Below, piece after piece: positions 12,942 through 20,823 of a DNA stretch of 64,000 bases. The notes below the pieces were generated by a model. The model saw only the letters and a list, made by a program, of their open reading frames with translations, had not been told where the DNA came from and made no database searches. The position numbers and the translations under genes are program-made. How positions within the stretch are numbered: the stretch's first letter is position 1; the number at the start of each line of letters is the position of its first letter. Origin of the DNA: Dirofilaria immitis (lineage: Eukaryota; Nematoda; Chromadorea; Rhabditida; Onchocercidae); assembly GCA_024305405.1 (NCBI GenBank), contig JAKNDB010000103.1:2604001-2668000 (forward strand). Direction: 5' to 3'.

Positions 12942-15900
12942 GTGGTGATGATGGTGATGATGGTATTGTAGTTATGCTGTATGAAATTTACAGATTACGA
13001 GTAGCGATGAGAATCCCGTTTTGATGCTAACAGATGAAGCTTTTGTTCGACGTTTTCTGATACTTGAAAATACAGAATGTGCGTATCATACGTCAGAAAA
13101 AGAATTAACAATACAAACGGCCAATAAATTGTGTGAAATAATCGAAAAAGGTATTAATGCCTTTTGCATATAACATTCCTACAATAATTCGGCTCAAATT
13201 TTAAAATGTTACTGTAACCTTTTCCTTATTATTATTCATTACTGTAAACTTTAAAAAAATTTTCTTTTTATCATTTCTTGAATAAAAATAATGTTTGTAT
13301 TATCGGTTCTTTATGAATTTGATATTAAACTGATAATATGATAATTCATTGAGTTAAATTGCTTAATATAATAATATTTTAGTGATTAATTTGAAACTTT
13401 AATTGATTAACTTATTTATCATAATTGATCTGAACTTAATGTAATATTTCAATAGATTGACCTATTTAATATATTGCTTCAATGGTTGGTTGATTTGCTT
13501 AATATAATATTTCACTGGGTTGATTTACTTGATATAATAATTCAGTGATTAATCTGAAATCTTTAATAATGCTTCAATGATTGATTTATCTATTGAAATA
13601 CGTTAATGGATTGATTTACTTAATATATTGCTTCAATAAGTTGATTTTGCTTGATATAATAATTAACGAGGTTGAATTATTTTAATTTAATGATTGATAA
13701 AAAAATTATAATTGCGAAATATATTTTCATCAAGTATTTTCTTCTCGATATTAATTTGCATATTATTAAAAAATGATAATAATAATTTTGTTCTATTTAT
13801 ATAGGAAATGGATTGGTTGTATTACGAGAATTGGTTAAAGTTGCATTAGATAATCGAACTCCCAAACAAAATTCATTAATTTTCACTTTAGCATTATGTG
13901 CACGTTATCAGGTATTATCGTATTAAACATTTATCAGATGATATCATTATTTCATATTTAGAATAAAACGAATAAGCAATTTATTTTTATCATTTGATAA
14001 TTCGATTTTATTATCAATTTATTAAATGATTAAGTTGCGCAGTTTGAAGAAAATAGTGGTATCATCAAAAGCTAAGAGTAATGAGGAAATTGCCGCAGCT
14101 GAAAGAAGTGCAGAAAGCCAGAGACAATTTTTCTACCTATAAATATTGAATATCAGAAGGCACTTCAGCAACTTGCTTTTCATGCTGTTCCTAAGGTTTA
14201 TTCATTCAATTATTTACTTTTTATTTTTTTAATCAAACGATCACAGATATAAAGTAAGAATCAAATTTCTATTTGATAATAACATTAACATAATTCGTAA
14301 ATGTGTTGATATTTAAAAAAGTTGGATTTTAGATATGTCATAGTTCATTGCATCTTTTCATGTTTGTTAAATATTGTAAACTAATAGCTGCTGAGATAGG
14401 TGTAAAAATAAGGAATAGAGGTTGGGGACGAAATTTACAAACTGCAATCTCGAATTGGTAAGTATCTTATTAATATTTCAAAATTTATTTCATTAAATTT
14501 TTTCTTTTTCTTTTTGATATCAATATACCAATTTTATTAAGCTTATCTGTGAAAAATAATTGATATATCAATTCTATTAAGCTTATCTGTGAAAAATAAT
14601 TGAATTGAAATTTTAATCTTAGATATCTTTTAATTAAATGATTTCTGCAAAATCTTTAATTAACAAATTTTTCATTATCTTTTGTCTATTTTAGGTATTT
14701 CAGTCAAGATCCCGAGCGGTTAGCAATACAAGTCACAAAATATCGTAATTTTGAAGGATATTGTCAACGAGATTTATTTGATCTTAGTAATATTCATCCA
14801 TGGTCAACATTATCCAGTGATCATACATATTCGAAATATGATATCGAATATGATGCTGTATTTAAATATATTATAGGAGGTATGAAATCAATTAATTCCG
14901 AAATGATTCATATATTTTAAATATATTATAAAAGATATGATAAGCAGTAATTAATATTTTTATACATAAATTATTTAAGATGATATGAATTTGAGCAAAT
15001 GTAAAGAGAAATCAGATGAATCAAAATCAAAACAGCATAAATTGGACGATGAAAAGGGTAAAAGTGAACGATGTGAAGGGATCGAAATTGAAAAGGAAAT
15101 TAAAGGAATAGCAAAATTAACATTGGAAAAAAATATTGAGGAAGAAATAATTGAAAAAAGAAAAGAAAGGAAGCATCAACCGTGGAAATATCGATTGAAG
15201 AAACATCTAAACCGATTGAAGAAACATCGAAATCAACGAAATCAATTTCAGAGGCATCGAGATCAGTTACAGAAACATCGAAATCAATTGCAGAAACATC
15301 TAAACCGATAGTAGAAGCATCGAAATCAACTATAGCAACATGGAAACCGATTGCGGAAGTATCGAAACCAGTTACAAAAACATCTAAACGAACGAAACCG
15401 ATTGCAGGAACATCGAAATCGGTGACAGAAACATCGAAACCAATGAAATCAATTTCAGAGGCATCGGAATCAGTTGTAGAAATATCGAAATCAACTATAG
15501 AAACATCGAAGCCGATTGCAGGAGCACCTAAACCGATAGTGGAAGCATCGAAATCAACTATAGAAACATCGAAGCCGATTGCAGGAGCACCTAAACCGAT
15601 AGTAGAAGCATCGAAATCAACTACAGAAACATCGAAGCCGATTGCAGGAGCACCTAAACCGATAGTAGAAACATCGAAATCAACTGCAGAAACGTCGAAA
15701 TCAACGAAATCAATTTCAGAGACATCGAAATCAGTAGCAGAAACATCAAAATCAATTGCAGAAGCATCGAAATCAACGAAATCAATTCCAGAGACATCGA
15801 AATCAGTAGCAGAAACATCAAAATCAATTGCAGAAGCATCGAAATCAACGAAATCAATTCCAGAGACATCGAAATCAGTAGCAGAAACATCAAAATCAAT

Positions 15901-18900
15901 TGCAGAAGCATCGAAATCAACGAAATCAATTCCAGAGACATCGAAATCAGTAGCAGAAACATCAAAACCAATTGCAGAAGCATCGAAATCAACGAAATCA
16001 ACTCCAGAGACATCGAAATTAATTGCAGAAACATCAAAACCGATTGCAGGAACATCGAAATCAGTTGCAGGAACATCGAAATCAGTTGCAGGAACATCAA
16101 AATCAGCTGCACGAAGATCGAAATCAATTGTGGAAACATGGAAACCGATTGCAGAAATATCGAGAATTTCACAATTCCTAGATGATTTTAAACGATTGCA
16201 AGAGTTAACACTGAATGATGTTGATAAAGCTGTTAGACTTATCAATAAAAATCGTATGACTTTTATAATTTGCATTATAGTTTTTATGAAATTAATAAAA
16301 GATAATTTTTAATTCGAATTAAATTAGTTTAAAAGGTTTAATTGAAAATATGCACTCAAACTACTTTACTAATTTATAAAAACTTTTTTATTATAAGAAA
16401 ATTATTCCTCGCAAATTTCATATCTTAGACTTTGCTTATAAAAAAAGAAGCTTCGAATGTTTTATTTAAAGTTTTAGTATGCAAACAATTTCTTAAGTAT
16501 TATTTTCAGATTTTATCTATGAACAATTATTTCAAATTTTATATATCAACATTCTTGTAGATAATATTTCAGGTCTTGTCTATGAACAGCTGATCCCAGG
16601 CATTATTTATTTTAGGTTTTGAATATGAACATATCCCAGAAGATTTGCTTAATAGCAAAAGTATATGGGAGGCTATTCTTTCAAGAATGCCATTAACAAT
16701 CATGATGAATAATTTACATAAAATGACATTTGTTGATCTGTTGGGGTCAAAGGAACATCATCGGTATGTTTCTATCAATTAACAAAAGTATTTCATTGGC
16801 ATATTGTATAGTTTAGAATAATAATTAATCTCCTGTGGAAAACACTGCAGCTATTAAAATAGAACAACTGTTTTATCATTAAAAAAAACAGTTGTTTATT
16901 TTAGTATCAGTCATATTTTACAGTATCTACAGCTAAATGATTGTTGATATTTTGCGATACACACAATCAAATAGTTATTGATATTTTATAGTATAGATAA
17001 TCAAATGATTATTGATAGATTATTATGTACAATCAGATAATTATCAATATTTTGCGAGATATATACAATCAAATGGTTACTAATATATTTTACAGTACGC
17101 ACACTTAGATGATTATTGATATTTTACAGTATGTACACTTAGATAATTATTGATGTTTTACAGTATTCTTATGTATACTTAAAGATTGTTTGTATTTTAC
17201 AGTGCATACAATGAAATAGTTGTGAAAAAATTAATGGATAAGAAAGCTTTAAAGGAAGAGAATATTCATCCGATCAGGGTACTTCTAACTTATGCAGCAT
17301 ATTTTGACGAACATGGATATAAGAGAATGGAAGAGATAGATTGGGATCCAAGTAAAGATATTGTAACTGCTTCGAGAAAACATTTTGCATATCATCTCAT
17401 TATATCACACCTACAGGTTTACGATATTGTTTAGCTTTCAATGTAACAGGTATTCATATTTTATTCTTCCTTTCTTTTTTTTTTATCAAAAATTTATTCA
17501 CATTTGTTAATACAAATTGTTATATTTATCAATCTTGTCATAATGAATTGCGACTTTTATATACTTTTGAGTAATTCAAGAGTAATGAATTGCGACTTTT
17601 ATATATTCTTGAGTAGTTCAAGAATAATTAAATTTTAATTAATTATTTATATTACGAAATATTTTTAGATAGAATAGATTTTTCAATATCTAACAATATG
17701 TTACCATGTAGCCAAATAGCAGCAGCTTTTGCAATGACTTTTATTTGGACTGAACCACACGTATGTCACGTTTTTTCACGTTTTTTTCTTATTTTTGTCT
17801 TAAATACAATTTTACTATATATATATCTTTTTAAACTTTTTATCAAAATATTTTAGACACGTACGATTATGCAATTTTTATAAAAATGATTTCTATTTTA
17901 TTGATCCAAGAAATATTATCTGATAATAATCATTGCATCTTTTGATCGTTTTTTTTTGTAGGTGACAACAGTAACATTTGCGGATTGTATGGTACCATTT
18001 GTATTGGATTATGAGATGAAATTATATGATATTCATCAATTAATGGGATTATTTACCGTAAATATCACCGATTGTACTTTACCATTGATTTGGGCCAGAC
18101 AAAACAAATTACCGGTCGATGCTTTTATTATTTGTACAAACAATGTTATTTCTAATAATCCGGTTAAGTTTTATTCGATCGCATTTAATTTCATTATAAA
18201 GTTTATTTATGACACTTACTTATGAATTATTAATATCAATTAATTATTTCTATATAATATTATCTAATAACAAAATTTATTTATCAGTATTTATCAATAT
18301 TTATATATCGAGAAATTGAGAATGAAAATTATCTCTTTTACCTATATTTTATAGATCTAAATTTTATTGATATTAGCTTTTTCCCCGCAAATTTAATAAA
18401 TATATATAATTTATTCATTGCTATCAAATTAGTATTTTTTTTTAAAAAAGAAAAAAGAAATTAAAGAGAAAATGAAATAATAATTTTAATGTATATTGTA
18501 TTACTATACGCTAAATGATAATAAATTATAATATTAACTGCTCGTAAAATAAAGTTATTTAACTATAAAAAGTAGCATTCGATAAGATTTTAAATAAATA
18601 CGTGATTTTGCATGATAGTATGAGTGAGGATTCTGGGTAACTATGTGACTTTGCATGATAGTATGAGTGAGGATTCTGGGTAACTATGTGACTTTGCATT
18701 ATAGTATGAATGAGGATTCTGGGTAACTATGTGATTTTGCATCATAATTTGAATGAGGATTCTGGGCAACTATGTGATTTTGCATGATAGTTTGAATGAG
18801 GATTCTGGGCAACTATGTGATTTTGCATGATAGTATGAGTGAGGATTCTGGGTAACTATGTGATTTTGCATAATAATTTGAATGAGGATTCTGGGCAACT

Positions 18901-19872
18901 ATGTGATTTTGCATGATAGTATGAATGAGGATTCTGGGTAACTATGTGATTTTGCATGATAGTTTGAATGAGGATTCTGGGTAACTATGTGATTTTGCAT
19001 GATAGCATGAATGAGGATTCTGGGTAACTATGTGATTTTGCATGATAGTATGAGTGAGGATTCTGGGTAACTATGTGATTTTGCATGATAGTATGAGTGA
19101 GGATTCTGGGCAACTATGTGATTTTGCATAATAATTTGAATGAGGATTCTGAGTAGCTACACCATTTAGCATGGCGATTCAGAGGAATGTGATTTTAAAA
19201 TTTGTGAAAGTCATGGATTTACTATCTGATGAATAGTATATTCATATATGAATGATTCAAAAAAAAAAATAGAAATGAAAGTCACATAAATTATTTGTGT
19301 TAATTTGCTAGAAAATTCTTCGAAGCACAAATAATGAAATATTGAAAAGATTCTGTTATGCCTTTATATAATATGAACAAATAAAAATATTCGAAAGAAA
19401 GAAAATATCTACAATATTTTGACACTCTTATTTTATTTAAATAGTAGCAAATATTCGAGAATCGAGAATTGAAAATCTGTATATAATGTTTGATAGAAAA
19501 ACGAAATTATTGCTCTAAAGTTAAACATAAATCAGAGTATTTCTTGCTTCAAAATATTTACATCGTATATATCTTGATGATATCGATTTTGAATCAAAAG
19601 TATCAGATCCTTTGTAGTTCATTTTTATTTATCATTCGTTTTTACTTACAGTTAATTTAATAATTTTCTTCTTTTAGCACGATACATTTGTAGAACTACA
19701 AAATTATCGTACTACGATGAATTTGCCAAGTACAAAATTGATCGTAATCAATATAGTAGGAACAGATTTCAACATAGCTAATCCAACTGATCCAAATATG
19801 TTAGATATTTGTGGATTCAATGCTTCTGTGCCTGCTGTTATTCGAGAATTTGTTTCTGGTGCTTTATCTTAA
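12473..19872 (+). CDS. rop-1: Ro60 / TROVE-vWA RNA-binding protein (ROP-1 orthologue)
   Basis: The Ro60 family forms a HEAT-repeat ring plus a vWA domain that binds Y RNAs and misfolded small RNAs. Exons: 12473-12601, 12994-13150, 13805-13911, 14157-14195, 14333-14457, 14695-14879, 14980-16253, 16616-16763, 17203-17449, 17669-17760, 17962-18162, 19678-19872. Phases agree at every junction. Family landmarks in order are AFHAVPKICHSSLHLFMFVK, NRGWGRNLQTAISNWY, IQVTKYRNFEGY, then LNSKSIWEAILSRMPLT, NIHPIRVLLTYAAYF, PTGLRYCLAFN, ADCMVPF, TDCTLPLIWA and MLDICGFNASVPAVIREF. Predicted length is about 900-965 residues against 538 in human, because exon 7 carries a tandem-repeat insertion. Two places (near 15155-15180 and 17400-17412) need one extra base, or for the first an intron at 15058-15251, to keep frame. 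An in-frame ATG at 12434 is an alternative start. Identity is very sure; intactness is not. Confidence 0.93.
12640..12968. repeat. Ro60 intron 1: tandem repeat and GAT microsatellite
   Basis: The word AAATGTTAATGAATTTATTA with a following ATGATGAT occurs four times (near 12652, 12710, 12757 and 12827). It is followed by a (GAT)n tract at about 12850-12965 that ends some 25 bases before the exon 2 acceptor at 12993. A 64-codon Asp/Asn-rich frame here is repeat-derived. Confidence 0.75.
13330..13690. repeat. Ro60 intron 2: degenerate 35-40-bp repeat
   Basis: Variants of TTGATTTACTTAATATAATA followed by TTTCAATGG recur about eight to ten times with variable spacing. They fill most of the intron between exons 2 and 3. 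No coding potential. Confidence 0.6.
14035..14156 (+). other. Possible extra coding segment before Ro60 exon 4
   Basis: An acceptor-like ATGATTAAG precedes 14035, and the following bases stay open in the frame set by exon 3 (SLKKIVVSSKAKSNEEIAAA, then ERSAESQRQFF). They are less AT-rich than the neighbouring intron. After a T5 run (14129-14133) the frame must shift by one base to read LPINIEYQ into exon 4. Splicing straight to 14157 (TTGAATATCAG acceptor) matches the human Ro60 spacing better, so this may be intronic or an optional insertion. Confidence 0.35.
14500..14600. repeat. Ro60 intron 5: ~50-bp direct duplication
   Basis: Two nearly identical copies carry TTAAGCTTATCTGTGAAAAA followed by TAATTGA. 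They are adjacent, in the intron between exons 5 and 6, and without coding signal. Confidence 0.75.
14861..14945. repeat. Duplicated exon 6 end with its splice donor
   Basis: The last bases of exon 6 and the donor (TTTAAATATATTATAGGAGG then TATGA, from 14861) are repeated 55 bases later inside the intron (TTTAAATATATTATAAAAGA then TATGA, from 14916). The copy has lost the GG-GT donor core. Confidence 0.7.
15182..16135 (+). repeat. Coding minisatellite in Ro60 exon 7 (Ser/Thr/Lys-rich)
   Basis: Tandem coding repeats built from a seven-residue ETSKSIA-like module. From about 15500 to 15690 the unit is 63 bases (21 residues, with PIAGAPKPIVEASKSTIETS). From about 15690 to 16010 it is 72 bases (24 residues: EASKSTKSIPETSKSVAETS then KSIA), with three to four almost identical copies. 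Every unit has a length divisible by three, so the frame survives copy-number change. Predicted protein is basic, Ser/Thr-rich and probably disordered, and rich in candidate phosphorylation sites. It falls where human Ro60 has only a short loop, before the conserved helix FLDDFKRLQELTLNDVDKAV. Base composition is less AT-rich than the rest of the window. Confidence 0.9.
16440..16640. repeat. Ro60 intron 7: tandem copies of the exon 8 acceptor
   Basis: The real junction is TTATTTTAG then GTTTTGAATATGAACA at 16616. Degenerate copies lie upstream at about 16466 (GTTTTAGTATGCAAACA), 16511 (TTTTCAG then ATTTTATCTATGAACA) and 16572 (ATTTCAG then GTCTTGTCTATGAACA, followed by ATCCCAG as in the exon). 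Spacing is about 45-60 bases. Confidence 0.72.
16856..16902. repeat. Hairpin in Ro60 intron 8
   Basis: Arms 16856-16874 and 16885-16902 pair over 18 base pairs with a single bulged G and a 10-base A-rich loop (core ACAACTGTTTT / AAAACAGTTGT). It is too short for a typical microRNA precursor and has no recognised family. Confidence 0.7.
16914..17225. repeat. Ro60 intron 8: array of exon 9 acceptor copies
   Basis: Seven or so degenerate copies of TATTTTACAG plus TATGTACACTTAGATGATTA, spaced about 35-45 bases, run directly into the true exon 9 acceptor (GTATTTTACAG then TGCATACAATGAAATAGTTG at 17203). Copies retaining a full TTTTACAG occur near 16916, 17090, 17134 and 17157. Others have decayed to TTTTGCGA or TTTTATAG. 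The copy near 16950 still matches the first bases of the exon (ACACACAATCAAATAGTTAT). Confidence 0.8.
17555..17640. repeat. Ro60 intron 9: ~50-bp direct duplication
   Basis: TAATGAATTGCGACTTTTAT with ATA..TTGAGTA.TTCAAGA occurs twice in tandem between exons 9 and 10. Confidence 0.75.
18601..19160. repeat. 43-bp minisatellite, ~13 copies, Ro60 intron 11
   Basis: Head-to-tail units of 43 bases (AACTATGTGATTTTGCATGA, then TAGTATGAGTGAGGATTCTG and GGT) with a few percent divergence, shared variants (TAATTTGAATGAG; GGGCAACT) being scattered among copies. The exact period is shown by the CTATGTGA words at 18641 and 18684. There are no unique spacers, so it is a minisatellite. The intron is 1.5 kb and lies before the last coding exon. 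Confidence 0.92.
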
Positions 19873-20823
19873 TGAATTGATTCAGATTCAAATATATTTT
19901 TTAAATATCTCAAATTTTTTATGCTTTATATTTTATTTTTCCATTGCTATATAATGAAGGTTACGTCTGTACTATTTTATTTTTTTTTTTTTTGAGCAAA
20001 ACTTTATATCTAACTTTGTATTGATATATTCAAATTAGATTGTTTTGTGATCGCTTGAGCAAATATTGCGACAATATTGATATATTATGACAAGAATTTA
20101 ATTTCTTCATTATAAATATTTCTCATATTTTATTTCTACAACTTTACAATCAATTTTTGCATTAATATATTCAAATTTTATCTGATCGATTTTGTGATAG
20201 CTTAAGCAAATACTATGACAATATTGAAACAACATGATAAGAATTTAATCTCTTCATTACATATATTTCTCATATTTTATTCCTACAACTTTGCATTCAA
20301 TTTTTTCATTGACATATTCAAATTTCATTATCTCATGATCATCGCTTAAGTAAATATTATGCCAACAAACTAACAATAAAAATCAACTATATACATATCA
20401 CTTGTAATTAACAAGTTTGCCCGATCTCTTTTATTGCATTTATATTTATAATTTCCTAAACATTTTGCATATCTTTTCGTCAAAATTTAGAATTTAAAGA
20501 TCGAAGAAAATCTTTTTTTGGTACAAAAGAAAAAAGAAAAATAAAAAGAACTTTTGTTATACCCTGAAGATTTGTTAAATCACAAATATATTATATTTGT
20601 AAAATATAAATGAATACCTATTTGAGGAGAAGAACAGTAAATAATTTTTTTCATAAAAATTTTGAAAGAAGTGAAAATTTATATGAAATTATATGTGAAA
20701 TTGAATTCATTAAATTTTAGGAATCTTTTCTAATTTATTTGTTACTAATGCACAGTACACTTCATACAGTATCTTCTCACCCTGTTACATTTGTTATTAA
20801 TGTATGATATATTTCATACAGTA
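19873..20823. other. Convergent intergenic spacer with ~146-bp repeat
   Basis: This 951-base spacer separates the Ro60 and kal-1 stop codons, so both 3' untranslated regions lie here. Two and a half degenerate copies of an approximately 146-base unit occupy about 20005-20365 (landmark GCTTRAGCAAATA at 20053, 20200 and 20344). A shorter 51-base duplication (TTCATACAGTATC at about 20763 and 20814) runs up to the kal-1 stop. No other gene seen. Confidence 0.7.
20734..20739 (-). promoter_or_regulatory. Candidate kal-1 polyadenylation signal
   Basis: AATAAA on the minus strand, about 85 bases after the kal-1 stop codon. The position is reasonable for a nematode 3' end, but in such AT-rich DNA the motif is frequent by chance. 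Confidence 0.3.

Noticed and set aside
15100..16275. 391-codon minus-strand open frame with Asp/Phe-rich repeats, and a third frame of 172 codons
   Set aside because: Both are antisense shadows of the Ro60 coding minisatellite, kept open because the unit lengths are multiples of three.
18601..19160. Regular repeats resembling a CRISPR array
   Set aside because: Units are contiguous 43-mers with no unique spacers, inside an intron of an animal gene.
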